64,000 bases of DNA from Myxococcus stipitatus (GCF_038561935.1 NZ_CP102770.1:5208001-5272000), one strand, 5' to 3'. Shown: positions 11,401 to 18,400, numbered from the stretch's first letter. Notes: generated from the letters alone by a model not told the origin. Made by a program: numbers and translations.

Positions 11401-14028
11401 GCGCATGACGCACTGGGCCGGAGGACGGATGAGTACCAGCATGTTGATGCACATGCGCGGCTGACGCCGCAGCAACGCGGCAGTGTCCCTGGTGCGGAAG
11501 GCACGAACACGCTGCACTGGCATACGGGCTACGACGACGAGGGGAATGTCTCCTCGCGCCAGGATGCAGAGGGCCAGATGACGTTGGAGACACGCGGTGT
11601 CCTCCACCGTCTTGAGACTCGGAGTTTCCTCAACCATAAGCAGCCGCGCGAGTTGCCCTCGGTGGACGGTGAGGAGTTCGAGTACGACGGTAACGGAAAT
11701 GTGACGTCGGTGGTTCAGACGAAGCTGGGGGCCTCGGGCACGGTGGTCGAGAACACGGTGCGCACCTTCGACGGATTGGACAGGTTGAAGGTGGAGCTGC
11801 GCTACGACGGCAAGCGTGTGGGCTACGGGTATGATTCGAAGGGCAACCGGCAGCGGGTCGAGGATGCGGACGGTGTTGCCACCGTCTACACCTATGACGC
11901 GCTGGACCGGGTGCGCACCGCAACGCTGAACGCGGCTGCAACCACGTATGTGTACTGGCCGGATGGCTTGCTGAAGGGCGTCAGCTACCCGAACGGTGCG
12001 GAGGAACGACGTTGCTACGACGCCTCAGGGAGCGTCACGGACATCGTCACCGCGAAGGGGGTTGTTTCGGATGTCTGTGGTACCTCTGCCACGGTGGTGA
12101 GCCGCTATGGCTACGGTTACGACGCGAACGGAAATCGGACGTCGCAGGTGGAGCAGCGCACCAGTCCGACGACGCAAGCGCTTGGTGCTGCCGAGTCCAC
12201 GACGTACGGGTATGATTCCTTGGACCGGCTGGTGGGGGTGAAGTACCCGGATGGCCAAGCGGCCATGTATCGACTGGACCCGGTCGGAAACCGATTGGGG
12301 GAGAGGAGGGCGACAGCCTCGGCGGTTGGGGTCCTGACCGCCGCGGCCTTCTTCACGCTGTCCCCTGCGGACTTGCTGGCCGACGTTTCTACTGTCTTCG
12401 ATAGAGCGGACCGAGCGATGTCGCAGTCAGATGCGAAGGATGCGTCTCGCGCGGTGTCGATGACCTGGGACAACAACGGCAACCTCGTCGCCCGGCAGAA
12501 TCAAGCGGCGACACGGCTTCTGTCATGGGACATCCGCCACACCCTGACGGCCGTGTACGAAGGTGGAACGAAAGTCGGGTGGTACGACTATGACACCAAC
12601 CTGCAGCGGACGAAGAGGCGAACTGCAACAGAAAACCTAGAGTACGTACTCGATGAAGCCTTTATCCTACAGGAGGCTGACGGCAACCAGTCGAGCCATC
12701 CGACAAAGCGGCGTTACCACTATGGCAGGGGCCCACTGGCCATCAGCGAGTTGTCCAACATCCCGGCGACGAGTTTCCTCGGAACAGACGCATTGGGAAG
12801 TGTGACAGATGCATTGGCCGCTGGCGGCAACGTGCTGGCCGCACGCCAGTACGACGCGTGGGGCAATCTTCGCGAGGGGACGGTGCCTGGAGCAGGAGAT
12901 TTCAAGCTGGCCTTTACTGGGCACCAGTATGACACCGAGACAGGCCTCATCTATGCGCGTGCTCGATACTACGACTCGCAACTCGGGCGCTTCTTGAGCA
13001 GGGATCCGATTGAGGGTGGCCCGCAGAATGCCCCCAATCTGCATCGTTTCTTGTATGCGCGACATAATCCACTTGCGTTTGTCGACTCCAATGGCATGCA
13101 AGAGACGAGAGGACTCAGCACGTGTGGCATGGGGGCAGGTGCCGCGCAGTGCACGCAGGCGATGTCTGGAGCGGAAGGCGTTGCGAGTACTGGGGCACCG
13201 ATCGGTTCAACTCCTGTGCTTCCGCCGGCTGGGCCCAACTCGATTGTCGTGGATGCAACCGGAAAGTTGGTCTCAACCGGGCGTTCAGTCGCACAGGTTG
13301 GGCCTGCGGTACTTGGCGCACTCACGATGGCCGGAAGCTCCCTCTACAAAGCCTTTGTGGAATCCAAAGAGGACCGCGAGCAACAGCGTGCGGCTGATTT
13401 GCGCGAAATCAACGAGGCCGTCCGCGTCGCCACAGAGAAGCGCTCAAGAGAAATCGCAAGCCTTAGGACCTCTTCTGAGCAGACCGTTGTTGAGCGCCGC
13501 GATGCGCCAGGCAGTACAGGCGGGCCCCGCCTAGCGCCAGGCGTCAATGGTTCAAACCTGAGGCACATTGCACCAGGTCGCACTGGACGGGCCGTGTTTG
13601 CGCCAGGCCGTACGGGACCTGCCATTGAGGATCCCTCCACAACATCTGGAGACCTCCTTGCGCCTGGAGCGCAACGCGGACCGGGGAAGTTGACCACTTC
13701 TGGTGAGAACGCAAACCCATCAGAATCCGACGAGGCTGCGGAAGCGCGTCGACAAAGATTCGAACAGGCGGTCATTGATAACTTTCAGGGTCGAGACGAG
13801 TATGAAACGGTTGATGCTTGGGAAGTTGTCGGCATCAGCAAGCCGCAGGCCATGAGCAGCAGCAATCCGGACAAGGCCCTTGGTCCTGGTCAAAGACGAT
13901 ACTATGTGGACGTGATTGACAGGTTCACCGAGGAGAGATTCACTTTCTCCGTGAATTACGATTCAGAGGTCGATCAGTTCGGAACTATCAAGCCCTCGAG
14001 CGGCAAAGATGCAAAGAAGAACAGGTGA
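2446..14028 (+). CDS. Giant RHS/YD-repeat protein with transglutaminase-like domain, probable polymorphic toxin
   Basis: 3860 residues. The ATG at 2446 is chosen because it begins a signal peptide (charged start, LVLVAALAAAPLGGAA core); the frame is open further upstream but that part overlaps the previous gene. Order: coiled N-terminal region; transglutaminase-like domain near residues 310-475 (FRAREIPARYVRG, then H441 in AHVWVEAW and D469); Ig/invasin-like domains to about 1600; DUF6531-type segment near 1630; about 1850 residues of YD repeats; RHS-associated core near 3490-3530 (QLGRFLSRDPIEG). The last 310 residues are variable and coded by visibly more AT-rich DNA, as in toxin tips of RHS proteins. 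The position aligned with the transglutaminase Cys is D350 (RGNDAD), so classical crosslinking activity is unlikely. The tip family is not recognised. RHS shells normally encapsulate a C-terminal effector. Confidence 0.9.
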   Translation: MFDSSSRNSKLLVLVAALAAAPLGGAAPVASQAAPAEGLAAARERIRSLTDGLPAGERGDGLMPVIISSPVPPEDSIDWAGLKARTGTVNARRQLHEEQTRRVARGSELTRELESVAAHVGPPLGFWARVFHWPEGLEATRRQEVDAALTKAEQLLEQGLQESLRQLTEAERVLAPGQGAVTDQVEQRRAALVTRVEPTLAEVRALRTMLITPRESLREQSVAYLQQRLYMDAPTRLEKLQAALREWGASRPIPVLGSELTYVESSLTPSALATEQTVPAFLAGPLVLPALEDSSEGQEVELSAEVKAKAQELGSAKAIYDFVKNEFDLDWYHGSMKGSTETLRQKRGNDADLSTLLISLFRAREIPARYVRGTVKLPLFRVADLMGLLTGPEVDAAYGAVGGAPLPDFIEQRVLQGLSAAGIPYETIKGGGRVVAVKLAHVWVEAWLPYSDYRGAGGGTGMKQWLALDVAIPGAAKYAATPPSVDVLGAMGSGPESFTDSYLAQNGPQSPLQFYRARVEEFLATQRPGTTYAQVLRTVQRRAEQLPFFPGTLPYEVVSVQSESPFLPETARQRLRVTASDDAGVFLEVTLPLHQVAGHRTIFTYRPATAEDEQVVQRSGGLYRAPAAVVRVLPELRVDGKEKAVGSRPVGLGVEHTWAVELVLPDGAKRTLENRIIAGNLVALGVGSPGNAYSPVLLDVDDMRDGDAPRFLYERAAAYVNAWTAGERELARLLQVVPIHPTASVVLVQNQLEVEQTLGVPQRLIWKGLEVDADLRTMTPLELIAGRGKALFRMAGYEGSYQEARVLTEGTREDAVAAATVLQHAHAQGIPVLSITQANAATELARLTGTAEVRRDVEDLIARGWEVRIPEVPLQLRDWAGTGYIARNPLTEEGGYFLSGRLSGGQTIVSPSSWTDAGLVELLEGPDAPRSTDDTSRIAYLLKVPGTDFQEMEVGSAGTMPLAVYVTTAEGVPVSDASVTFRPHTQANEALPRFATVEAPDVPLASVTVKTDRTGRARALVIPDPDIRRWAIEVPVAPTPTKPRPASQLWGLNEVMAQTSHGDVTLVLASPFTVLGKPGPLARIQTDGVPRIERTIAGIETGHALNAKAADKFGNPLANVSVTWSGTPATGRFFNPAAVPPGQTQLLNSPGVTPTLTLETPTLGTVLAGYVPGAAPGDYVVSATAQAPTGPVSASYVVEALLPTASENRMRYALSLETLGARFSGVFGGDFPEPLVAQVLRIPENGTVWAPVKGDEPDIANVQVRIRVASETATLSDVTMKPLTVSSTGGGVDDDQRVVFWPRYLVRNGQQYIYVNASVVERTARGEWPAAVNPSSVVYWFGSRESKVQVRTGMDGTDPVASPCNGASVGDGFARLSVSNPAGYPLYVRLIEVTEVDGEKLLGENAMAGWATHPNDSSLFELLPSTNQTLNLPLRPGTHGGEIRVEVHSIQFSLSNNATEVVSQGVIRVAAAGSRLLANGNELGAKVILPVRNFESAATPPGTELVVATATERPILVPAQLEFCAGDEGDVSVTSGNTLLGRGRLVRGAQGGLEIQPVDGNVPPPALVSGLGVMRIQVPPGDPAGQEVRVDFVPKAAPETTQTQRLTLKTSVDDAGALPVGHTFVKDVSVVDGHLIKQFEDLRVPGRGPPLAFSRSYSSQGFEAGPLGRGWTHSYRSFVVPDIRGGELRYMVVGGEGSGQVFTCTGTAPCKAQRGFHGTFRKETVQGGEISQEQLVFRSLGGTEYRYGQADTSVQPARHRLISVTDAAGQRMTLEYGSADLDGEVTRVYMAGGRRFLQFGYSRPPGATSTLLANVELMANPHAPAPVPAEGTGTSLGVCISYGYDRLANLESVRRLDGGCSAAGVPVLREETFAYVNSFDERLRSNLVAYTDANGNTTRYEYYAQSDVLPGEAEFLRFGDKRERVKKVLEPEGATTEFVYALTPNTQPIFGQPIHTYETRVKGPRPEVPETVYRLDPYGAAVQVERPLSPSLVARSRTLWDPIHVRKTREEDARGRVVRYRYDDSGNMVERRTETPVLAASGDDAAATEPVRDAQGQPVPAVVERWAYDASFNTPTCQIDAEGRVTRITVDSSGVDPRAGTPSGTGLPLETRRHANAVDSSALMGDTGCLDLAATVTTSAQDIVTGQRYCEVQGGGCPAGAVRGDVSAIIDGNRQTVSILAYDVWGHATRKQMPTSEGRFVEATYGYDARGRLEDEGDTQGHKTHRDFDGLDRVVRHERRNVKGPWLTTAYQYYSGGQVKEETNGLGLKRQMTLDGLNRVNRMTESGETLASPLVTTYAYDEAGNRTGTVDRRGVSTQTSYDFGDRPTMVRVLVAQEDLARFQAQGGDSTQAGQTRVVAQYGYDAAGNRVWEEDKHGFRTESRLDSLYRVVRVRTPEVPSESLTVSSPRRYEVARRLDRVGNLLSETDGNGHTTTYGYDFANRRTSSLDAVGREERREYDGNGNIALVEVKTGTTVHLSKTTSYDGLNRALSVTEVVARGTGTSPANWAYTQVNRYDDSQHKVHTRDRRGFVTTVVLDDLDRVITQVVDDGSGPQTRTPDDVRAGPALGLTTRFEYDANGNRNAVVDALGRRTEEDFDGLNRRTLRRLPMGVTESFTYGGEGHLIAQVDGRGIQRKAFFDVLGRPTRDVLVESISANGQELKRMTRTYVDVPDSGLVRVEETDARNHVTRRYLDALGREVRTVDALGHARETRFDHINKREERDRKGYVTTYTYDAANRLLFQRDFDLESTSAVYTQSQEYDDVAMTQTLRDRRGVATDVRYMDGLGRVERTVRSDGVDTQEGETRYDANGQPIRVTDANGHVTESVYDGAGRLIESTQGLGTAEAARSSSKYDAVGNVLEVKSARVTGVAYDMRNTYDDLNRAVRSEDALGHVTTRAFDATGNKECEKRPLGGATLAHNAASGLTIAAVKAHACPGGFVTRYAYDEEGKLLSVEDALEGVHSFVYDAQRNLVAKQDANGNLTTYAHDALGRRTDEYQHVDAHARLTPQQRGSVPGAEGTNTLHWHTGYDDEGNVSSRQDAEGQMTLETRGVLHRLETRSFLNHKQPRELPSVDGEEFEYDGNGNVTSVVQTKLGASGTVVENTVRTFDGLDRLKVELRYDGKRVGYGYDSKGNRQRVEDADGVATVYTYDALDRVRTATLNAAATTYVYWPDGLLKGVSYPNGAEERRCYDASGSVTDIVTAKGVVSDVCGTSATVVSRYGYGYDANGNRTSQVEQRTSPTTQALGAAESTTYGYDSLDRLVGVKYPDGQAAMYRLDPVGNRLGERRATASAVGVLTAAAFFTLSPADLLADVSTVFDRADRAMSQSDAKDASRAVSMTWDNNGNLVARQNQAATRLLSWDIRHTLTAVYEGGTKVGWYDYDTNLQRTKRRTATENLEYVLDEAFILQEADGNQSSHPTKRRYHYGRGPLAISELSNIPATSFLGTDALGSVTDALAAGGNVLAARQYDAWGNLREGTVPGAGDFKLAFTGHQYDTETGLIYARARYYDSQLGRFLSRDPIEGGPQNAPNLHRFLYARHNPLAFVDSNGMQETRGLSTCGMGAGAAQCTQAMSGAEGVASTGAPIGSTPVLPPAGPNSIVVDATGKLVSTGRSVAQVGPAVLGALTMAGSSLYKAFVESKEDREQQRAADLREINEAVRVATEKRSREIASLRTSSEQTVVERRDAPGSTGGPRLAPGVNGSNLRHIAPGRTGRAVFAPGRTGPAIEDPSTTSGDLLAPGAQRGPGKLTTSGENANPSESDEAAEARRQRFEQAVIDNFQGRDEYETVDAWEVVGISKPQAMSSSNPDKALGPGQRRYYVDVIDRFTEERFTFSVNYDSEVDQFGTIKPSSGKDAKKNR
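13501..13686 (+). repeat. APG-x-x-G repeat segment in the RHS C-terminal linker
   Basis: Inside the RHS reading frame the motif (L/I/F)APG recurs five times at 10-20 residue spacing: DAPGSTGG, LAPGVNG, IAPGRTG, FAPGRTG, LAPGAQRG. At DNA level the unit is gcgcca/cca-gg-like with drift. It lies between a predicted amphipathic coil and the terminal 90 residues, so it probably is a flexible linker before the toxin tip. Function is inferred from position only. Confidence 0.6.
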
Positions 14029-14032
14029 GTCA

Positions 14033-14617
14033 ATGTCCCACACCGAATCGCTGCGACTTGAGGCGGACAGGAAATTCGAGGAGGGAGACTTTGCGGGAGC
14101 CAGGGAGGCTTACCGCTCATGTCTTCTTGAGAGTGCCCCGACGCCCGGTGCATTGGGGAATCTGAGCATTGCGGAAGACTGGGATCGATTGGAGTTCAGA
14201 ATCGAACTCTCCAAGAGGCATCCCGACTCCAAGGAGGTGCGATTGGCCTTGGCTCATGCGTATCTGAATGCACAGAGGCCTCCACAGGCTGTCGCTCTTC
14301 TCGATGAACTGATCGGCGCAGAAACCGAGAGCGCGCGACGGATCCCCTTGTTGCTCGTGAGGTTGCGCGCTGCCCTGGCTGCACGGAACTTCGATATTGC
14401 CGCAGTTGACTTTGTTGAGCTGTGGATGGCTGGAGCTCACATCCCTCCCGCGAGGCGGTTCCGAAAAGGGATGTTGAGAGAGGTCTCGGGTGTTGTCGAC
14501 CCTGGCGTTGAAACGATGTTGCGGGCCCTGGAGTCCCAGCTCACGAGCGAGGCTTCATTGCTGGAGTTCATTGCAGCAAAACGAGGCCAACTCAGGGCCC
14601 TTGCCGATCTCGCCTGA
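14033..14617 (+). CDS. TPR-like protein, candidate immunity protein for the RHS toxin
   Basis: 194 residues. The ATG at 14033 follows an AGGTGA ribosome-binding site that includes the RHS stop codon, so translation is probably coupled; an earlier in-frame ATG at 14009 would overlap the RHS gene. The protein is alpha-helical with TPR-like pairs (DFAGAREAYRSCL, VRLALAHAYLNAQRPPQAVALLDELI). There is no signal peptide or membrane segment, so it should be cytoplasmic. Base composition matches the AT-richer toxin tip rather than the backbone. A small cytoplasmic gene directly after an RHS tip is the standard place for a cognate immunity gene, which is the basis of the call; an unrelated TPR protein remains possible. 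Confidence 0.65.
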   Translation: MSHTESLRLEADRKFEEGDFAGAREAYRSCLLESAPTPGALGNLSIAEDWDRLEFRIELSKRHPDSKEVRLALAHAYLNAQRPPQAVALLDELIGAETESARRIPLLLVRLRAALAARNFDIAAVDFVELWMAGAHIPPARRFRKGMLREVSGVVDPGVETMLRALESQLTSEASLLEFIAAKRGQLRALADLA

Positions 14618-14800
14618 GTCCATGTCCGCCGACATTCTGCCGCTGGGCATGGCTCTGAACATTCCGTACGGAAAATACTCGCCCGGACACTGCATAGAGC
14701 CTCTAACTAGAGGCGGTCTCAGAATTGAGCGAGCAGGCATGAGGGCGCAGGGCGGGCCGCTGATCGACATGGAGGGGATGGCCATGTTGGAAGCTGGCCG

Positions 14801-15115
14801 GTGGACCTGACGAATGAACAGTGGAGCCTGATTGAGCCGCTGCTTCCCGCGCGGAAGCTGAGGCGAGAGGACCGGCCAGGGCGAACGCCCACGCCCTCGC
14901 GCGCGCTGTGGGACGGCATCCTGTGGATTCTGAGGACCGGCGCGCAGTGGAGCGAGCTGCCGCAGGGGAAGTATCCGCCCTACAAGACGGTCCATCGCTG
15001 GTTCCAGGGCTGGGTGAAGGACGGCACCTTCCACGCCGTCCTTCGCGCACTGGCCCTGGACCTCAAGGAGCGCGGAGGATTCGACTTGGAGGAGGGCTTC
15101 GTTGACGCGTTCTTC
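14801..15115 (+). pseudogene. IS5-family transposase, N-terminal fragment
   Basis: From a GTG start the protein begins LTNEQWSLIEPLLP, followed by ALWDGILWILRTGAQWSELP and a YKTVHRWFQGW helix. These are the N-terminal (DUF4096-like) features of IS5/IS4-type DDE transposases. Homology stops at GFVDAFF, the start of the catalytic domain, exactly where the left terminal repeat of the IS66-type element begins at 15116. The frame continues by chance to a stop at 15160. No catalytic Asp-Asp-Glu set is left, so it is inactive. Its 3' remainder was not found on the other side of the IS66 element. Confidence 0.8.
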
Positions 15116-15146
15116 GTGACCGTCCGGCGAGCGACGTGGCGCGAGG
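15116..15146 (+). repeat. IS66-type left terminal inverted repeat
   Basis: Starts GTGACCGTCCGG and continues cgAGCGACGTGGCGcGAGG. It pairs with the right end at 18401-18433 read on the reverse strand, with mismatches at only a few positions. It also marks the point where the IS5 transposase frame loses homology. Confidence 0.75.
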
Positions 15147-15184
15147 CATTGCAGGGGTAGAGGTGGTGGTGGACCCTGGCCGGA

Positions 15185-15499
15185 ATGTCGAAGCTGGTTG
15201 AGAGTGAAGAGTGGTTCCAGGTCGCCGAGGCGTTTGAAGCGAGCGGCCTGACGCAAAAGGAGTTCTCCGCGCAGCGCGGGTTGAGGCTTAGCACGCTGCA
15301 GTCGTGGGTTTACCGGCGCCGACGTCAGCGGAGCAGGAAGGCCCCCGCTGTGAGACTGTTGCCGGTGGAGGTGGCGAGCACGACGCAAGCGAGCGCGGCG
15401 ATGCTCGAGATAGTGCTGCCCGGCGGAGCGCGAGTGAGGTTCGCCCCAGGCACCGACGTCGGGTACGTGGCCCGGCTCCTCACGGCGCTGGGCAGGTGA
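15185..15499 (+). CDS. tnpA: IS66-family accessory protein TnpA
   Basis: 104 residues. The N-terminal half is a helix-turn-helix of the IS66 TnpA type (WFQVAEAFEASGLTQKEFSA, then LSTLQSWVYRRRR). The C-terminal part ends with a beta segment and RFAPGTDVGYVARLLTALG, typical of the family, which is about 100-130 residues. The role known for the family is accessory DNA binding needed for transposition. The stop is 4 bp before tnpB, as expected for a compact IS66 operon. The gene appears intact although the element is not. Confidence 0.85.
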   Translation: MSKLVESEEWFQVAEAFEASGLTQKEFSAQRGLRLSTLQSWVYRRRRQRSRKAPAVRLLPVEVASTTQASAAMLEIVLPGGARVRFAPGTDVGYVARLLTALGR

Positions 15500-15503
15500 G
15501 CGC

Positions 15504-15869
15504 GTGTTCACCCTGCCTGCGTCCGTGCGCGTGGTGTTGGCCACGGAGCCAGTGGACATGCGCAAGTCGATTGATGGGTTGATGGCCCTGGTGCAGTCGG
15601 GGTGGGGAGAGGACGTGTACTCCGGGCACCTCTTCGCCTTCGTCTCGCGCAGAGGGGACCGCATCAAGGTGTTGGCGTGGAGTCGTGGCGGATTCGTGCT
15701 GCTGTACAAAAGACTGGAGACGGGGCGCTTCCGGTTGCCCAAGGTGGAGACCGAGGCGCGGACGGTGGCGCTGGACGCGACGCAGTTGGCGATGTTGCTG
15801 GACGGCATCGACGTGGCCGAAGTCCGACGCCCGTCTGCCTGGGCACCTCCCGGCCGCCCGGCCTCCTGA
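15504..15869 (+). CDS. tnpB: IS66-family accessory protein TnpB (Orf2)
   Basis: 121 residues from a GTG start. It carries the family signature VRVVLATEPVDMRKSIDGLMALV near the N-terminus, then YSGHLFAFVSRRGDRIKVLAW and a second conserved block, GGFVLLYKRLETGRFRLP. TnpB of IS66 elements is a small protein required for transposition; its biochemistry is poorly defined. Length and motif order are complete, so this copy looks intact. The 3' end overlaps the upstream open part of the tnpC frame. Confidence 0.88.
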   Translation: MFTLPASVRVVLATEPVDMRKSIDGLMALVQSGWGEDVYSGHLFAFVSRRGDRIKVLAWSRGGFVLLYKRLETGRFRLPKVETEARTVALDATQLAMLLDGIDVAEVRRPSAWAPPGRPAS

Positions 15870-15915
15870 CGGCCCGGCGCGGGCGCGGGGAGCGGCAGCG
15901 CGGTATGGGCTGGAG

Positions 15916-16812
15916 GTGCCTCGAGAGCTGCCGCAAGACCACTTCTGCCCCTGGCGCGAGGAAGCCGAGGAGCTGCGTGAGCGGATGACTTCGCTGGAGG
16001 CGAAGATGGCGGCGTTGGAGCGCCGCGTCTTCGGCAAGAGGACGGAGAAGCTGCCGCCCGTGGCCCAGGAGCTGAAGGCCCGCCAAGACTCCCCAGAGGA
16101 AGAGCGGGCCCGGGCGGCAGCGGCCCTCCGGACGCGACGCGCACGAGCGGCCCGCAAGGCCGACGCCGCGGTGGAGCGTGAAGTCAGGCACGAAGTCCCC
16201 GCCGAAGACAGGCACTGCCCGGCCTGCGGCAGCGAGGAACTCAATCCCCTGGGGGAGGGGCGCCGGACGGTGGTGTACGAGCACGTGCCGGCCTTCTTCG
16301 AGAAGCAGGTGCACGTGCAAGAAGTGCTGGCGTGCACCTGCGGCCGAGGTGTCGTCACCGCGCCCGCGCCACCCAAGGTGGTGGACAAGGGCGAGTACGG
16401 CCCGGGTCTCCTGGCACACGTCGTCGTCTCCAAGTGCGCGGACGCCATGCCGCTGCACCGCCTGGCACAGCGGATGGAGCGGGGCGGAGTCCCCATGAGC
16501 CGCAGCACGCTGACGGACCTCTTCCACCAGTCGGCCTCGGCGGTGCGGCCTCTGTCCTCGTACCTCTTGCAGCGCATTGCCTCGGCCGAGGTGGTGTGGG
16601 CTGACGAGACGCCGCTGCGCGTGCTGGACGTGAAGAAGACGCGCCGAGGCTACCTCTGGACGTTTCTCACCCAGACGCCCCAGGGCGAGTGGCTCATCGG
16701 CTACCGCTTCAGCCTGGGCCGCGCGGGCAAGACGCCCAAGGACGTGCTGGGCGGCACCACGGGCGCGCTCGTGGTGGACGGGTACACCGGCTACAACGCG
16801 GTGACACTGCCG
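15916..16812 (+). pseudogene. IS66 transposase TnpC, 5' part
   Basis: The frame is open further upstream, but GTG at 15916 gives an IS66-like start (PRELPQDHF, then a coiled coil ELRERMTSLEAKMAALERRV). Next come a zinc-finger pair (CPACGS, later CTCGRG) and the start of the DDE domain: VVWADETPLRVLD holds the first catalytic Asp and VVDGYTGYNAV the second. IS66 homology ends near PVG at about 16812, where the IS3-family element begins; the frame then runs into that element and stops at 16884. The catalytic Glu region is missing from this piece, so it cannot be functional. The 3' piece is at 18059-18349. Confidence 0.85.
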
Positions 16813-16844
16813 GTGGGCGTGATCCGATTCGGTGGACAGGTTGA

Positions 16845-17696
16845 CTATGCCGCTGCCCTTTCGAACTCGGCCGGTGCAGCGTAGCCGATTGCCGAGTGCA
16901 TGCGCTGCTGGTTGTAGAAGACCTCGATGTAGTCGAACAACTTCACCTTCGCGTCATTGGGGCTCTCGAAAATCTCTCCCAGCTCGTTCTTGAGCGTGCT
17001 GAACCAACTCTCCATAGCCGCGTTGTCGTAGCAGTTACCGCGTCGGCTCATGCTGCAGACGATGCCGTGTCGTTCGAGGACGCGTTGGTAGTCCTCACTC
17101 GCGTACGTGCTCCCCTGGTCGGTGTGGTGCAAGAGACCTTCGGCCGGGCATCGACGGCGTAGCGCCATGTCGAGCGCCTTGAGCGTCAAGTGCCTGTCGT
17201 TCACCGCGCTGAGAGCCCAGCCCACGACGAAGCGTGAATAGAGGTCGATGATGGCCGCCAGGAAGAGCCTGCCTCCGGGGATGGACAGCTGCGTGGTGTC
17301 TCCTACCCAGCGCTCATTCGGGCGTTGGGCGGTGAAGCGCCTGTCGAGCAGATTGCCCGCCACTGGCTGCTGGTGCTCGCTCATCGTCGTGCCGCGGTAG
17401 CGTCGGCGCATTCGGCCCGCCAACTTCTCCTCTCGCATGAGACGGATGACGCGATTGCGGCCGACACGGACTCCTTGGTTGTGCAGGGCCCGGTGGATGC
17501 GCGGGCTGCCGTAGGTACAGCGGCCCTTCTGGTGGGCCTCATGCACCAGCACCTTCAGCCGGGCGTCCTCCCGCTCTCGCGGACTCTCGGGCCTCCGCCT
17601 CCATGCGTAGAAGCCTGAACGCGACACCTGCAGCATCCGGCACAGCCAGCTGACGGAGAAGTGGGCCTGCTCCGCACGGATGAACTCGAACTTCAC
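16845..17696 (-). CDS. IS3-family transposase OrfB
   Basis: 283 residues from the GTG that overlaps the OrfA stop (GTGA). An HTH_21-like segment (TYGSPRIHRALHNQGVRVGR) is followed by an rve integrase core with a full DDE set: WVGDTTQL, HHTDQGSTYAS and ESWFSTLKNELGE. The C-terminus is the usual FNYIEVFYNQQRxHSAIGY-type block. The frame is open upstream past 17726, as needed for an OrfAB fusion by -1 frameshifting. Length and motifs are complete. It catalyses copy-out/paste-in transposition in this family. Confidence 0.9.
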   Translation of the reverse strand: MKFEFIRAEQAHFSVSWLCRMLQVSRSGFYAWRRRPESPREREDARLKVLVHEAHQKGRCTYGSPRIHRALHNQGVRVGRNRVIRLMREEKLAGRMRRRYRGTTMSEHQQPVAGNLLDRRFTAQRPNERWVGDTTQLSIPGGRLFLAAIIDLYSRFVVGWALSAVNDRHLTLKALDMALRRRCPAEGLLHHTDQGSTYASEDYQRVLERHGIVCSMSRRGNCYDNAAMESWFSTLKNELGEIFESPNDAKVKLFDYIEVFYNQQRMHSAIGYAAPAEFERAAA

Positions 17697-18040
17697 CCGT
17701 TCTCCTTCGCGGTGTAGGCCACCCATTTTTTTAGCAGCGTCCGCTCCATTTCCAGCTCGCGCACCTGCTTGCGCAGCTTCGTGAGCTCCTGCCGCTCCGC
17801 ACTCGTCAGTGCTCCAGGTTTGCCCTGGCCTTTGTCGGCCCGCGCCTGGTCCACCCACATCCTCAACGCCGACAGCGTCAAGTCCAGGTCCCTTGCCACC
17901 TGGGACGTCGTCTTGCCTTCCTCCAGCACCAGCCTCACGGCCCCCGCCTTGAACTCCTCCGTGTAGCTACGCCGGGGACGTCTCGGCTTCTTCATTTCCA
18001 TCATGTCGGACACCGTACCTGCCTCTTCCTTGGTGTCCAC
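17693..18040 (-). CDS. IS3-family OrfA (helix-turn-helix protein)
   Basis: 115 residues. It carries a transposase_8-type HTH (RRSYTEEFKAGAVRLVLEEG, then QVARDLDLTLSALRMWV) and a leucine-zipper-like tail (LTKLRKQVRELEMERTLLKK) typical of IS3 OrfA. The start at 18040 is the longest; ATG codons about 10-16 codons further in are alternatives. It binds the terminal repeats and, when fused to OrfB by frameshifting, forms the active transposase. Confidence 0.88.
   Translation of the reverse strand: MDTKEEAGTVSDMMEMKKPRRPRRSYTEEFKAGAVRLVLEEGKTTSQVARDLDLTLSALRMWVDQARADKGQGKPGALTSAERQELTKLRKQVRELEMERTLLKKWVAYTAKENG
17726..17732 (-). other. Probable -1 frameshift slippery site (A7) of the IS3-family element
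   Basis: On the reverse strand OrfA reads CTA AAA AAA TGG. A run of seven A lies 30 bp before the OrfA stop, and the -1 frame from there is open into OrfB. This is the usual arrangement for programmed -1 frameshifting in IS3 elements; the stimulatory structure was not analysed. Confidence 0.7.
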
Positions 18041-18058
18041 TGATGCGGATCACGCCCA

Positions 18059-18349
18059 CGGCTGCCCTTGGACAACAACCGCTCGGAGGCGGCGTTGCGA
18101 AAGGCCGCACTCGGCCGCAAGAACTTCCTCTTCGTCGGACACGAAACCGCTGGCGAGAATCTCGCGGGTCTCTACGCGCTGGTCGCTACCTGCGAGGCCA
18201 ACGGCGTCAACCCCGAGGTGTACCTGGCCGACGTCCTGCTCCGCGTCCAGACGCACCCGAACTCGCGCATCGCGGAGCTGTTGCCTCACGAGTGGAAGCG
18301 TCAGCAGACCACCGGTCCGCCCGAGTCACGCTTCCAGCCCCAGCCCTGA
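18059..18349 (+). pseudogene. IS66 transposase TnpC, 3' part
   Basis: A 97-codon remnant with the conserved C-terminal block of IS66 transposases: LPLDNNRSEAALRKAALGRK, then NFLFVGHETAGENLAGLYAL and a helical end with YLADVLLRV. The catalytic Glu of this family is in the DNNRSE segment, so this is the separated third part of the DDE site. It starts abruptly at the right boundary of the IS3-family element. Together the two pieces give about 395 codons, against roughly 500 for a full transposase, so an internal segment is deleted as well as interrupted. Confidence 0.85.
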
Positions 18350-18400
18350 ACTCTCCTCCGGTCGCGGCATCTGCCGGGCACGGACCTCGTCCATCTTCAA

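Larger units (their letters stand above)
16820..18052 (-). mobile_element. IS3-family element inserted in IS66 tnpC
   Basis: About 1233 bp in reverse orientation, with OrfA and OrfB overlapping by four bases. The ends form an inverted repeat: TGATCCGattcgGTGGACA on the left, and TGATCCGcatcaGTGGACA reading in from the right. The match extends outward through GTGGGCG on both sides (16813 and 18059), so the exact end is uncertain by 7 bp. No 3-4 bp target duplication is visible. That fits a deletion of flanking IS66 sequence after insertion. Both reading frames look intact, so this copy may still encode an active transposase. Confidence 0.85.

Noticed and set aside
9180-12482. Many tandem repeats that could suggest a CRISPR or satellite array
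   Set aside because: They are protein-level YD repeats of the RHS gene, irregular at DNA level, without constant repeats and unique spacers. No CRISPR array was seen in the window.
16845-16884. Chimeric C-terminus of the IS66 tnpC frame
   Set aside because: The last 24 codons read into the IS3-family element and are not part of the original protein.
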